A stretch of 64,000 nt of DNA from Zygnema cylindricum (Eukaryota; Streptophyta; Zygnematophyceae; Zygnematales; Zygnemataceae), in the NCBI GenBank assembly GCA_037447655.1, contig JBBHKE010001973.1, positions 1,269,954 to 1,333,953 of the forward strand, read 5' to 3'. The notes below the pieces were generated by a model that had not been told where the DNA came from, did not search any database, and was given only the letters and a program-made list of their open reading frames with translations. A program made the translations under genes and the position numbers. Below, piece after piece: positions 1-12,100 of the stretch. The first letter of the stretch is position 1, and each line of letters starts with the position of its first letter.

Positions 1-387
1 ACTTTCTGTACGGCCATTGTACGACATGGCCAATAAGTTGACACATGTCATTTTGGATTCGTTCGTGGAATCCTCGTAGATGCCATAATCAAATGTGATT
101 GTGCCACGTGGCGATTCATGTGACGTCGTCCCCAAACCGCCAAAAAGCCATTCTGCGATCTCGGCATGCTTCGTGGCCGTGCGATTTAGCCGGATTACAA
201 TCGTGGCTGTCATAAATACTTGCGCAATATTTTTTTCGCCTTCGAAACAAAATGCGCGAGATTTGTTTCAGATTTGCGTACGCCGTACATTACAAACTAT
301 ATCTATGTCAAAATATCCCGTTGAATGAAATAGCCTACGTTTTAACATTTAAATAACTACTAAACCCTATATCATATATCTCCGGTT

Positions 388-485
388 TAGACCAGATGGC
401 TAAGGCTACCGGCTACTGGCTGCCTTGGCTGCCTTGACGGACGACAGGTACCAGTTTCAAATCCTAGGTCCGCCAAGATCATTTT
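388..485 (+). promoter_or_regulatory. Antisense tRNA-like module in LTR (A box, B box, T4)
   Basis: TAGACCAGATGG at 388-399 matches the Pol III A-box consensus TRGYNNARNNGG at 11 of 12 positions. TTTCAAATC at 455-463 is one base from the B-box consensus GWTCRANNC, and TTTT follows at 482. The module runs opposite to the LTR's own element sense. That it is transcribed by Pol III is inference. Confidence 0.5.
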
Positions 486-541
486 GGTAAAATCTACCAA
501 CCTAATATCTGTCCCCGTTGGGATAGCATAGGCGGCCATGG

Positions 542-606
542 CTCTATCTCCCTCTCTAACTTTCAGTGACTAGGACAAGTGTGGGAGCTAGAGAGAGGAG
601 TTAGAG
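542..606. repeat. Conserved LTR hairpin
   Basis: The arms CTCTATCTCCCTCTCTAAC and GCTAGAGAGAGGAGTTAGAG pair imperfectly around a loop containing CAGTGACTAGGACAAGT. An outer pairing GGCGGCC/GCTGCC flanks it. The same structure with a different stem sequence lies at the equivalent place in other LTRs of the window. Confidence 0.65.
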
Positions 607-678
607 GCATGCTGCCTTTGCTTCTTTTTTGAATTTTACAAAACCTATAAAATACTAAAATAACCTTTTATTTATACA

Positions 679-1512
679 AGTAACACAAACTTAAAAAAAA
701 GGGGTTACTAAAATAGGAGTTGAAGGAAGTAAAGGGCACCCGGAAGTGGATGAGGAAGTGGAAGGACCTGAAAATAGTGTGGTTATCGAAGATAGTGTGG
801 AAAAAAAAAGAGGGAAAAAGATTCGGTTTTTGTGTCTTTCTTGTGATAGATTGAAGCGTGAAAATAACTTAGAAGGGGATAAGAATCTCGAAGAAAGAGG
901 AGTAAAAGGAAGTGAAGTACACTTAAAATTGGATGCTGAAATTTGTTTAGATGTAGAACATATGGAACTGAAAACAAAACTGAAAAAAAGGCCGAGAAAA
1001 GATGATAAGATAATCAATGTAACGAGGAGAATGATGATAGAGAAAATGGTGGATTAGCACAAAATGAGAAAACACAAAAAGATAATAGAAAGATAATAGT
1101 GTCGTTGAAGAGCAAAGGAATGAGAATGGAAAACCTTAGGATAATAACTCTAAAGGGGAGTGGTAAAACTACGGAAAAAACCAAAAATTAGTTAGAAGAA
1201 TCTCACTTTATAGAGGTAATGGGGAGGCAACCCATGGGAAAGGTAGAAAGTCTATGAAGAAACAAGAATGCTGTAAGAAAACAAGAAAAAGATACAGATT
1301 AAGAAAGATCAGCTGGAGAAGACACAACCTCCAAAGACGACCACACAAACGACCAGAAAAGCCATCTTTTAGGGGGAAAAACTTGAAGACTTCTATGGGA
1401 AAACTTACATTTAAACAAGCCAAAAAAAATGATGCTGATTAAGGGTTTGCAAAATATAATATTTACAAGTGTAGAATGGCTAGGAGTTAAACCATCCAAA
1501 ACTTAGGAGGAG
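679..1512 (+). pseudogene. Unrecognised decayed region ending in a copia-like polypurine tract
   Basis: The stretch is purine-rich on the plus strand. It holds an open frame of about 103 codons at 746-1057 and a 62-codon one at 1254-1442, both very rich in Lys, Arg and Glu. I could not align either convincingly to gag, integrase, RT or RNase H. The right edge TTAGGAGGAG next to TGTTG looks like a polypurine tract at a 3' LTR, so this is probably the far-decayed 3' internal region of a plus-strand element. The poor similarity leaves other origins open. Confidence 0.3.
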
Positions 1513-1670
1513 TGTTGTTTTTGTGAAGTTTTGGATGTTAGTAGTGGAGGTTGTGAGAGGGAATTTCCGAACTTAGACTATTTTCTAAGTCCTTGCTTTA
1601 GTGTGTACCTAAATTATAGTTGACAGCTCTATAGACTTAGTGCAGTACTGAGTCTTAAGCTTTAGGGGAG
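1513..1670 (+). repeat. Short LTR-start fragment, D-type
   Basis: It begins TGTTGTTTTTGTGAAG directly after a polypurine tract and ends at a second tract (TTTAGGGGAG) that precedes another LTR start at 1671. Two tract-LTR junctions therefore lie 158 bp apart. Confidence 0.45.
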
Positions 1671-2786
1671 TGTTGTGATTTGAAAGCTTTAGTACTCAGT
1701 AAATAGGTTAGTGAGAGAGGGATTAGTACTTAGAATATTTTTGAGTGTAAAACACTTTAGAACTGACCCCTAATAGTGTTACATTAGTATAAGGATAATA
1801 GAGTGTATCGTACTTCTACAGGGACACGCGTTGGCACATGTGGACTTTGCAGGTATTTTGGAATGGCGTCGACACTCACATAGACGTGTCGAATGTCAAA
1901 CGAGCGGATTCGCAGATCGGACGGACAAAGTTTAGACCGGACATCCGGTAAATGTACTGTACGAATTCAGTATGGAACGTTGATTCGAATCGTGTCGATA
2001 GACGCCATTCGCGCGAGACTACAAGTGACGAAGTAAGCGTACGCACTCAAGTGCTTCGTACCGTACAACAACAATCGGCTAGACTTATATGAACTATGTT
2101 GACAAAGCATCGCTAACATCATTTGTACGGACAGGTATCAATAAATATTTGGAAAAAAACTGTTTGTATTTTAGTATATAATAAAATAGTGTTCCACTGT
2201 TCCATTTAACGGCAGGTTGCAATTAGGGTTTTGACGTACCTCAAGTACATTAGACGTACATTATTTTATTGTGTACAATACATAGTGACAGGTGTAGCTC
2301 CAAGATTAGTGTAGGACCTAGTTAAATACTCTGCTACTATAAACTTGTATGACTTAGATTATTTTTAGCATCACAATTGAGTTTATCAAAGTTATGGCAG
2401 GTTGTTTTTCTACAACTTTGACCTGATGGTGTGATCACCCTGATTAAAGTTTTTGTATAAAACTTTGTGGTTATATTTGATGACTTAGATTTTTTTTTTT
2501 TATAAAGTTTCATATGTTTTGTCCATTCAGTAGAATTCTGTGAGAAGTCTACTTGGTTAGTTTGATAAGCTGTCAGTTTTTTTTAGGAAACTCTCGAGCT
2601 CGTATCTTTTGAATTCCTTTGTGGACAAGGCTGTAATTTTGGGAAGTTATAGTGTCTAGTATATACTATATACTGGTGCAGTTTGAATTGTTTTTATTAA
2701 ATGTGTTGTCTGAAACACAACTTTTTGGGGTAGCCTGTGGGTGTTTTCTGTGAGTAATCCATGGCTGAAATAGGCTATGGACAACA
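1671..2786 (+). repeat. D-type LTR, plus orientation
   Basis: It starts TGTTGTGATTTGAAAGC after the tract AAGCTTTAGGGGAG, the same junction seen on the complement at 27612 and 5897. It ends in GGACAACA. A start codon at 2761 opens a short frame (MAEIGYGQQ) that runs off the LTR end, like the LTR-encoded gag starts of the other D-type LTRs. The LTR is flanked on the right by another LTR, into which its element probably inserted. Confidence 0.6.
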
Positions 2787-3555
2787 ATTTCAACGGCTTA
2801 TTTTAAAATCCGATTTAGTCGGACGGCCATGATAAGCATCGACGTCCCGAGAAGGACGTTTTGGTGGTTTTCAGACGCCGCCACTCCAAACTACACGTGG
2901 CAACATCTTACGGGATTTACAGAATCTCTAGAGCGCACGATAACAATAATAAGTCTGGATGTGATAGATGTCATTGGTATAGCCATGCCGTACAAATGTG
3001 GTACAGAAAATACTCCAGAACACGTACTTTATGTACGGTATAGTCTCGTGGTTGGTGCGTACCTCATTACTAGAGGGTTTATAGAGGGGTTTTAGAACTT
3101 AGGAGAAATAGTAGGTAGCCGCCTCTATCTGAGTTAGCTTCTATACAAAAGGTTAACTTTGACCAGCCATAACTAATTGCTCAGTGGAGCAAATTGAGAG
3201 ATTCTTTTTGTTGCTGCTCAGGGGAGCAAATTGAGAGATTATTTTTGCTGCAGACTCTAAGGAGTCTAGGCTACATAGAGGTGTAGTTGGTCAAATATTT
3301 TGACTGCCAGGGTGGCAGTATTTGTAAGGGAAAGTCAAAGTGGGGGAATGTGTCCAATTACTCATATTCTAACTTTGCATTTTGTTGGGGAACTACGCAC
3401 ATAGATTTTCTACTTTCACAGGGGTGAAGCCCTATTGGTGTTCTGACTGTCAAGGTGATTATCATTTGGGTTGCATCAACTTGAAGTCGGCACTATCTAG
3501 ATAAGATTATTTGGATCTTGGATTTATGTGAGGGAATGGAGCTCACATAATTTCA
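2787..3555 (+). repeat. N-type LTR 3' fragment, plus orientation
   Basis: It aligns by eye with the second half of the N LTR at 60660-61300. Shared marks include CCACTCC and ACACGTGGCA, a GTAC-rich stretch near 3030, CCAGCCATAACT, the AGGGAAAGTCA and GGGGGAATGTGTCCAA segments, and an end in ATTTCA. The open frame 2829-3095 lies wholly inside this repeat. No primer-binding site follows, so it is a fragment or remnant of a solo LTR. Confidence 0.65.
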
Positions 3556-3730
3556 TCTCCCTTCTCGCCCCCCACCGCCCCCGCACTAAGCGGGCTCGAA
3601 TGGGGAGAGGGGGGCGGGTTCCAATATTGTTTTTTTCCTTTATGTCATTTCTATATATCGCGATAGAAATATATTGAATTATAAGCCGATATATATAGTT
3701 TCGTGATCTCTATTGGTGCACAAAATATAT
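3556..3730. other. GC-rich inverted repeat, then AT-rich spacer
   Basis: Bases 3556-3625 are C-rich then G-rich and can fold; the inner stem CCCGC-ACTAA-GCGGG is perfect. The following 100 bases are AT-rich with several TATATA runs. No gene is seen. Confidence 0.4.
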
Positions 3731-5029
3731 AGCTTACTAAAAGCATCTAGGATACTTTTGTGTACCCCTCTTGTCCTTAGAACAACTTCCACCCTAGCAA
3801 ACAATAACTCTCACTGCCTCCTTGTGAAAACTAGAATCCCATGAGCCAAAATAAATAAAAATCAGTAAAAAACGCCCAACAAGGCGATTAATTATGAAGT
3901 GGCAAAGATGTCAATATTTATACAAGATCTCACAGAGAGAGAGGCGGCTACCCATCAAAAATCTGAGTCCCAAAACCCCTCTCTAAGCCCCCTAGTATTG
4001 GAGTGTGGAACCAATCAGAATATTATACTGTTGTTCTGTGACAACTGGAGCAGTATCAACTGCCACTAAATCACAAGCCATTATAGAACCAAAAGGGAAA
4101 GCACTCAAGATACCGACTTTGACCTACTTCTTAAAGCAGTCAATATGGTTAAATGGCCCTTAACTACACCAGAGAACATTTTACTGCGTGTGCTGACAAC
4201 TCACAAAGTTTCAAGCAAAACGCCCAATTTAACTAAGAGATATAGGCCAAATAATATCCTTTAATATGTGCAAAATGTGCCCTTTGAAACCTTGTACAAA
4301 GAAAACATAAAAATACTAAGTCCTTGAATTTGTACTTATACATTCTTTAACTACCTATCTAGCGAATCACATCACTGTAAAGAATATTACGGTACTTTTT
4401 AACTCTACTCTAAAGTAATCTAACTAGGTACGTGATATACGTTAAATTAGTCAACGGTGCGTCTACTGTTCCGTTCAAAAGGACAAACCCTAATTGTCTA
4501 CGAACGACTTTTACTAACTGTACATAATAATATACAATTACACGTGAAGACAAACTCCCGTTTCCATAAAGCTATCACCGACATTCAAACTTTACACGTG
4601 ACGAGATCCGTCGGGTCATAGTGGTTCACATTCAGATTTTGGTTAATCTTTGTAGGCCCGATCTTGTCTATCGAACGGTATGTCATAAAAACGTATAGCG
4701 TGCCATTTCGATTTTTTTTTTTTTTACTTAGATTTCGTCCGATGTGATTTATTTAAATTTGTACAGTCTATATTGTCAAAGTACACTAATTTTGATACAT
4801 GTCTGAATTTGTTGTAAGTCATGGAGTTTTCCTCTCACATAATATAGAGAGGACTAAAGCTTTTAAAACCAACATGTACAGTACAGAAGGGTACTCCGGC
4901 CGATGTACTTCTTGTACAACCTCTGTACGACATGACCATGGAAGGGACTCCTTTCACTCTTAGAATTGTCTTTATGTTTTTCGCAAATTCTAGTAAAATT
5001 TGGCAGAATGCCACGTGGCGTTTGGTGAC
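3731..5029 (-). repeat. B-like LTR fragment split by solo LTR Q
   Basis: The outer parts 3731-4028 and 4875-5029 together resemble the first half of the B-type LTRs. They share GGCGATTAATTATGAAGTGGCA compared with the CCGATAAGTTATGGGTCGGC equivalent, an AGAGAGAGGCGGCTACC stretch, an AATCAGA motif, GATGTACTTCTTGTAC and CCACGTGGCG. It is interrupted at 4029 by Q and ends at 5029, where element F begins. The left limit is approximate. Confidence 0.55.
4029..4874 (-). mobile_element. Solo LTR Q (D-type)
   Basis: The 846-bp segment begins TGTTGTTCTGTGAC and ends AAAACCAACA, with TG..CA termini. It is bordered by TATAC (4024-4028) and TGTAC (4875-4879), a 5-bp target duplication with one change. 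Read on the minus strand, its 3' end codes for VVTEQQ, the LTR-borne gag start of this family. It lies inside another LTR with no internal region, so it is a recombined solo LTR. Confidence 0.75.
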
Positions 5030-5897
5030 TGTTGTTCCACGGCCACAGGAGTAAGTGGAGCAGCAACAATAGTAGTAGAAGTAGACATAATTCACTCATA
5101 GATGCTTAACAAGAATCCTACCCAAGAGTTGTTTTCTACAGCTCACCAAATTTGACACAAAGGTCCAAACTGATTCAAACTATACCACACTATAAAATAT
5201 CACAAAGTTTGACAACTCTCAAAGTTTCAGCCCAATTGATTGAACATACAACAAGATATACAACTTAGAAGTTTCCCACAAAAAAACTAGTAAATTACAC
5301 ATACTCGAACTCTGGATACATCAAATGTGCTAAGTCCAAAGTCTTATACTCGTAGTGAGTTCCTACTTCTAGTTGTCCTATTACATAGTGTTGTACCTTT
5401 GGTACAAATGTTATTGAGAGATACGTCCAAAATCCTAACTGCCACTAAGATCAAGTACTCCAAATCATGCGAAAGCTAATTCTGCCACTGTATAATCAGT
5501 ATTACTAAGAGGTCAATACAATTACTTGCTGCCCGCTTAATTACTATTGTCCCAATGAGTTCATCCAGATGTTGTGAAGACACCTGCCAACAAATCACTA
5601 TGAACCACGTCCATTCACTTGATTCAGATCAACCGCACATGCGTTGTCTCGTTTCGAATAATTTTCAACGTAACCGCAGCTGCATCACCCCGTACTAAAT
5701 AACCGCAACTGCTTTGTCCCATCTGCGTCGTTGCTGCTTTGTCTCGTTTAATGAGTGACAAGCATATGTGAATGTCGATGCCATTCCGAAATACCTGTTT
5801 TGTACTTAAGTGACGACGCATGTCTTTTATGTTATATTTTACTATCTTTCTGCCGTCACACTAATTTACTGAGACTTAAAGCTTTCCAAAAACAACA
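5030..5897 (-). repeat. 3' LTR of element F (D-type)
   Basis: The 868-bp LTR starts TGTTGTTCCACGG and ends AACAACA. The complement of the polypurine tract (CTCCCCTAAAGCTTTAGACTC) follows at 5898. On the minus strand a start codon at 5088 opens a frame of about 20 codons ending VAVEQQ at the LTR edge. The base before 5030 lies in another LTR, interrupted after GTGAC. Confidence 0.75.
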
Positions 5898-8101
5898 CTC
5901 CCCTAAAGCTTTAGACTCAGTGTATCAACATGGCTGCGATGTCAAGAAGCGCAGCTGCGTTGGTGTACTAGCTCAGTATGGCAGCATAACAACGCAACAA
6001 ATTTACCTAGTTCCACTGCATCCTAATGTAGGACTTAGCGCAGTATGGCACCATAACAACGCACCAACTCAGCTAGCCACTTAGTCCCATTGCATCCCCA
6101 CAATACTTCAACTTAGAAGCAAAAAGAGCTTTAATCAACAATCATTTTTGCATGTGGCAGATAACATAATTTAATTACCTAGGAAAACAACTTTTTGGTG
6201 TTTACTCTTGAAGCAATAACTTGGGTTAGAGGGAATGGCAATGGCAGCTTGGTTATCACACCAGATCAGCAGTGGACCAACATGCATGTATCCCAATTCT
6301 TGCAATATGGATTTCACCCATAATAGTTCTTTGAGGGCCGAGCTTGCTTCCATGTATTCTGAATCCATTGTCGATTGTGCCGTAACCTTTCGAAGTTTGA
6401 TGCTCCAGCAGCAAGTCCTATTCCCAAGCTGCAGAACGAATCCCGTGGTGGATTTCTGGCTTGGCTTGTCGCCATAGCTTGCATCACTCTATGTTTGCAG
6501 CTTCACTTCTCCTCCGCCTAGTGTGAGTTTGATGTCTTTAGTTCCTGTCAAATATCTTAAGACTCTCTTTGCTGCATCACGGTCAAATTTTATAGGATTT
6601 TCTAGACTTCTGCTCACTACCCCAACTACTGCAGCAATATCAAAACGGGTACAATTCATGAAATATATTAAACTTCCCGTTATTTGTCAGTAAGGTATTA
6701 GTGTCATACAATCATCCTCCCCTGACTCTAAATACTCACTAACAATAACACTTGGTTTTGTCTCTTCTCCCTCTAACTTATGCCGAAACTCCATTGGAGT
6801 TACACATCCTTTTGCCCCCCGCTTTCCATTCTTATCTAACATGTTTCCAATAGCCTTATTTTGATTCAATTATATTAATCACTTATTTCTATCCTTTTCT
6901 TCCTGAATACCTAGAATATATTTCGCGTCACCGAGGTCTTTCATCTCAAATCGTGAATTTAATGCAGTTTTGATTTTATTAATTTCAACCATTAATTTGC
7001 TAATTAGTAGTAAATCATCTATATACACTAATCCCTCCTCACCCTTTAGAACGTAAATAGAATGATTAGAACTTATCCTTTGAAATCCTAAGCTAGTTAA
7101 GAATTTGTCAAGCTTCAGATTCCATGGCTTAGCGACCTGTTTTAGAGCGTACAACGATTTTAACAATTTGCATACTAAGTGCTCTCTTCTTGGCTTTGCA
7201 TACATTTCAAGCTGCTCCATGTAAATGGTCTCTTCTAGCTCTTCATGTAACAAGGCCGTTTTTACATCCATTTGATGTATTTTTATATCTTCTATAGCAT
7301 TTAGGGACAGCAAGATCGTAACTGTCGGAAATCTTACAACCGGAGAAAAAGTTTATTCAAAGTCAATTCCTTCTTTTTGATTATGCCCCTTTGCCACAAG
7401 CCTAGCTTTTTATCTTTCAATGGTGTGATCGAGATTTAACTTCAACTTGAATACCCATTTGCTGCCGATCGCTTTTTGGTTGGGAGGAAGATCCACAAGC
7501 TCCCATGTCTGAGCTTCCATGATCGACTTGATTTCGTCATTGGCTGCCTCGATCCATTGATGTCGTTCTGATGATGAGAAGGCCTCTCAAATGGTTAAAG
7601 GCTCCCTTGAGGCCGTAGAGTAAGCAAAGTAGGAGTTTGCTTGCAGCCGAATAGTGGATCGTCGTCCCCCCGGAAATTTTGAGGCTGAAATGGTCGGATC
7701 ACTCGTATTTCTCTTTTGTCTTTGTGTAGAATCCGTAGGATTTGAAATCTGGTCACCGGGCCGAAACTGAAATTGTTGACGAACTTGGTTAGTTACAGAC
7801 ATTGGTGTCACCACCAGATGTCTGTGCATCGGTGTGACAATCTCTTGTTTGCAGCCTAAAATGACATACTCTTGTACTTTTTGCTGCCTTTGTTGCACTC
7901 TCATTTTAAATAAATCTATCAAGTCAAGCTCATCTTTTACAATAAAATTTTGTGCTGTTTTTATATTTTCTTTTTCTCAAATACAAAGACTTTATACCCT
8001 TTGGAGTGATCATCATACCCCAACAAAATACCCGATAGTCCTTTCGATTCCATTTTCCATCTGTCTTTAGATGTATTTAAAATAAAGCATTTGCTACAAA
8101 T
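5898..8101 (-). pseudogene. Element F: copia pol remnant (integrase C-end, RT, RNase H)
   Basis: Read from 8101 down, the strand gives the integrase C-terminal region, a Ser/Pro linker (7587-7922), RT (6879-7313, with QMDVKTALL and YIDDLL replacing the usual YVDD block) and RNase H (6171-6368, with AEYM degraded to SEYM and CDNQAAIAI retained). Several stops and frameshifts break it. The catalytic RT block has lost residues, so it is inactive. It is cut at 8101 by element G; its gag, protease and 5' LTR were not found elsewhere in the window. Confidence 0.8.
5971..6097. repeat. Imperfect tandem duplication, about 67-bp unit
   Basis: The units at 5971-6037 and 6038-6097 both run from CAGTATGGCA-CATAACAACGCA to a CCATTGCATCC-like end with scattered differences. 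It lies between the F polypurine tract and its RNase H fragment, where no spacer is expected, so it is probably an insertion or local duplication in the dead element. Confidence 0.5.
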
Positions 8102-9163
8102 TGTAGAAATTAATGGTCCTTTTAAAGTATTTTCTAGGTCTAAAAAGAAATATAGAAAGAAGATGAGGCAGTCTTTCTCTAACTTCTCTCTCCAACTCTC
8201 AAACTTGTCGTAGTCATTGAGAAATTGGAGAGGAAGGTAGAGCCATGGCTACCTAGGCTATCCAGAGGTTTATGAGATATAAATATTAGTTTATTTACCA
8301 TTAAGGGTTTATTTACTAAAAGAATATTTGATGCCTCCAGGATTTGATCTAGGTACTTGCCAGACGGTATGCAGCCGATAGCTGGTAGCCTTATCGGTTA
8401 GGTCTAGACCTAGTGATACGTACTATAGGGTTTGATATTTAGTTAAACATTAATACGTAGGATTATTCATTTAACTGAAATTGTTTACGGGAGACATATA
8501 TCCATTAATATAAAAGAGCGGATTACAGTACGTATGAGAATTTGGCGCATTTATTTCTTTAGCAAAACGAATACCGCGGATGTATTTATTACGGCTACGA
8601 TTAAATGTGAATTTAATAGGACGGCCGGAATTAAACGCCGGGATCGCAGAAAAGGATTTCGGCTGTTTTTGGTCATCGCCATATCGGATGACACGTGGTG
8701 GAATGACATTGGATCGCGGCATCTCCGAGGATTAAAGGAGCGAATCCGAATATACCACCTGTCGACATTTAGGCTATGTCATACAGTGTTCGTACAGAAA
8801 GTACATTGACAGCTGTACTTTTGTGTACGGAAGTGTAATCTGATTGGCTCCGTACATCAGTAGATAGAGTCTGTGAGATAGATAGGACTTAGAAAAATTA
8901 GGAGATAGGACCCTCTCTCCAGAGAGCTTCTGTACAAAAGGTCAATTTTGACCCTCCATAACTTACTGCTCAGGGGAGCAAATTCAGAGATTCTTTTTGC
9001 TATCGACTCAAGGGAGTCTTGCCTTCAAAGAGATGAAGTTGGTCAGAGTTTTTGTCTGCCAGGGTGGCAATTGTTCTCGCTGAAACACAAAGGGGTCAGG
9101 GTTATCCTAGAGGCTTCTTAGAAGTTGTCCATTCTGAGGACTTATAGTGGTCTCAGAGTTTCA
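8102..9163 (+). repeat. 5' LTR of element G
   Basis: The 1062-bp LTR begins TGTAGAAATTAATGG and ends GTCTCAGAGTTTCA. The primer-binding site follows as CGTTATGGGCCCACC (9164-9178), one base from the consensus. The hairpin lies near 8180-8260 and the antisense tRNA-like module near 8341-8420. The LTR-borne gag start codon of this family has become ATA here (near 9144). Confidence 0.85.
8318..8349 (-). promoter_or_regulatory. Antisense B box and T4 of tRNA-like module
   Basis: The complement of 8341-8349 is GATCAAATC, a full match to GWTCRANNC, and TTTT follows at 8318-8321. The A-box side (8395-8420) is degraded. Confidence 0.45.
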
Positions 9164-12100
9164 CGTTATGGGCCCACCCTCTAGGGTACCAATCTTTAAT
9201 GGAACTTGATTCATGTACTTGGAAAGTATGATGATAGGAGCTCTATGCGAAAAAAGGTATTGGGGTATAGTGAGTGGACGAGTGGGGCATCCATCAAGTC
9301 TTGGAATTCCTCCAGGGTCTGAAGGAAGCAGATTCACAAAGAAAGCAGGTCCATCTTCAACGGAGGAGACAAAAGAACGAGAGGTGGTGGACAAATGAGC
9401 GGAGAAGGAGACGACCACACCTATAGCAATTGGTTCAGCATTCATGTCACCTATTCCGAGGAACGAGGAGAATGATACTCAAACCTAGGATATCAACAAT
9501 ATGGCGCCAAAGCACTTCATCCTACGCCATCTTACTGAAGGACTTGAATGTCCTCATTTCCAGGTAGAAACAACATCCGATCTATGGATGGCTGTCAAAG
9601 AGATGTACCGAAGTGGTACGATTCAGCAACAACAGTTGGCTGATCAGAAAGTTAAGATATATGTATATAAAGTGGGGAAAATGTTGGATTTTTGCAATGA
9701 GCTTGCTACACTCTTCATGGAGCTAGAGAGTGCGAAAAAGATTTTAGTGAAAAAGAAAAGGTTAACTGTTTACTGATGAAGTTACCCGATGAGTTCGAGA
9801 ACATAGTCAACCGTGTTCAGGACTTGCCAGACTCAAGGTGGATATGGAACTCAGTGGTAGGGATGATTCTCGTTTGGGAGAATACGATTGAGATCTGAAG
9901 GGAAGGAAAGAGTGGCCAAGCCTTGGCAACTTCGACCGATTGGAGGAACAAGGATTCCCGAAAACCGGTCTGAAACTATGGGGGAAGGGAGCAGAAAAAT
10001 CAGGCCAACGAGTTCGGACTAAGGGCTCCCAAAGGTTTATGTCATGTTTGTAAGAAATCGGGCACTATATGGCAGTGTGCACTAAGCTAACCGAGCTTCG
10101 ATTAAAGGAGGGGCAGACCGATGGTACCCCGAGAGGAAAGAAAAAGGCCCTTGTGACACAGGTACATGAGGCGGAATCCGAGGACGAGGACGATGAGCTT
10201 CTTTTGGATGAGGGGTTGGAGGCGAAAAACAAGGTCGAAATTCCACGAAGGCATAAATGTGCTTACGTGGATTGAAAGGTGAAGCAGGCTGGATTATAGA
10301 TTCGAGTGCCTCCATGCGCATGTGTAAAGATAGGCACCTATTCATTTAGATAAGAAAGATTCCCACCGTAGAGATAGAGTATGGGGATGGGAGGATAGTC
10401 ACCACTACCCTTATAGGATCGGTAGATCTAAAAATGTTAGTAGAAGGAAAGACATCCATAGTAACATTCTCTGATGTATTGTTCATTCCGGAGCTGAACA
10501 AAAACCTCATCTCTACATCTGTATTAGATGATAAGGGTTTTTTTACTAGCACTAGGGAAGGAGTCTTTACTGTTAGTTTTGAGAAGGATGTCTATTTCAT
10601 TGCCGAGAAAGGTAGCCATAGGATGTTTAGGCTGATTTTAAGTAATGAAATGAAGAAACCATATTATGCTGGTGTTCATGATATTATTATGTGGCATAAG
10701 AGGCTTGGGCATGTGAATCTAAAAAAGTTAAGAGAGATGAAAATGATGGGAGTGGTGGAAGGGATTCATTTCAATGAGAGTGATAATATGAGTGATTGTA
10801 GTGGATGTACTCAAGATAAAACACACAGATTACACTTTCCTAAAACAGCCACCTATAAAGGAGAAAAAATTCTAGATCTAGTCCACACAGATATTTAGGG
10901 ACCGGCTAAAGTGCCCTCACTGGGGGGGAAGAGATTTATGATAACTATCATTGATGATTGGACTCGATATTCCCAGGTGTATTTTTTGAAAAACAAGTCC
11001 GAAGCTCAGGATTGTTTTAGACAATATAAAGCATGGAGCGAAAAACTCCATGAAACTCTAATCAAGAAAATAATGAGTGATAATGGTGGAGGGTATACTT
11101 CTAACAAGTTTGAGGATTTTTTGAGGGAAGATGGGGTCCAACACCAAAATACAGTTCCAAAAAACGCGGAACAGAATGGGGTAGGTGAAAGGTTAAATAG
11201 AACACTAAGTGATAGTGCTAAAAGTATGTTGTCAAATAAGAAGATAGGAAAAAGGTTTTGGGCAAAAGCAAGTAACTGTGCTAATTACCTCAAAAATAAA
11301 GTTCTTACTTCAGCTATAAAAGATCAAACACCTTATGAGAGATGGACAGGCCGGAAACCAGACTTATCTCACTTAAAGGTTTTTGGCAGTCAAGTATTTA
11401 GTCTAGATACTGATCGGTCTAATTGGAAGCTACATCCTAAAGGAAAACAGGGATACTTATTAGGATATGATGAGGATGTTAAAGGATATAGAGTTTATGA
11501 ACTAAAAAGGGAAGATATAATCTTAGTAAAGCATCTAGTAGTTATAGATGAAGGAAAGTCTGTGGATCCCTTCAAATATACAAAGTCAGTAAAAATCAGA
11601 TTTGAGTCAGAAAATTCCGATGACTTTGAGCTTCCTAACTATCCAGGTTTTAGAGAAGATGACATTCTTGCAGGTACAAATCAGACCGGAAAGGACTCAG
11701 CTGTGGAAACTCTTGTAACTTCTCTACCCGAAGCGGAAGACGTGGTGGAAATTGATTCTGAATTAAGGGACGGGGGAGAAGCCGAGATTGTTCGAAAGTA
11801 TCCACGAAAACCATCTATTCCGGCCTCAGATTTTGAGAGAGAAAGGAGAAGTAGCAAAAGATTGGAAGAAAAACAGGTTAATAACAAGGTAACAAAACTA
11901 TCTCATCAAGATGAACCCCAGAGTTATGGAGAGGCGATGACTTGTCCAGAAAAGAACCGGTAGAAGACAGCCATCAATGAGGAGATGGCCTCAATTATAG
12001 CAACCGATACTTGGGAGCTGGTGGATTGTCCACCTAACCAAAAATGAATCGGTTGTTAGTGGGTTTTCAATTTAAAACTGAACCCAGATAACACAATCGA

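Larger units (their letters stand above)
1..678 (-). repeat. Copia LTR fragment, minus orientation, cut by window start
   Basis: The segment matches the other LTRs here: a GTACGGCCATTGTACGAC motif at the left, CACGTGG, then a tRNA-like module (388-463) and the conserved hairpin (542-606). It ends near 678 in TATACA, the complement of an LTR start (TGTATA). The part corresponding to the LTR 3' end lies outside the window. Small open frames inside it (for example 95-328) have no copia or other recognisable content and are not annotated. Confidence 0.75.

Noticed and set aside
746-1057. Small basic host protein
   Set aside because: Composition is skewed by a purine-rich strand and there is no domain. 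Adjacent LTR junctions make a decayed element more likely.
2829-3095. 88-codon open frame as a possible gene
   Set aside because: It lies wholly in an LTR fragment homologous to the N LTR. Equivalent frames at 41205-41537, 46605-46937 and 57158-57385 are also LTR sequence.
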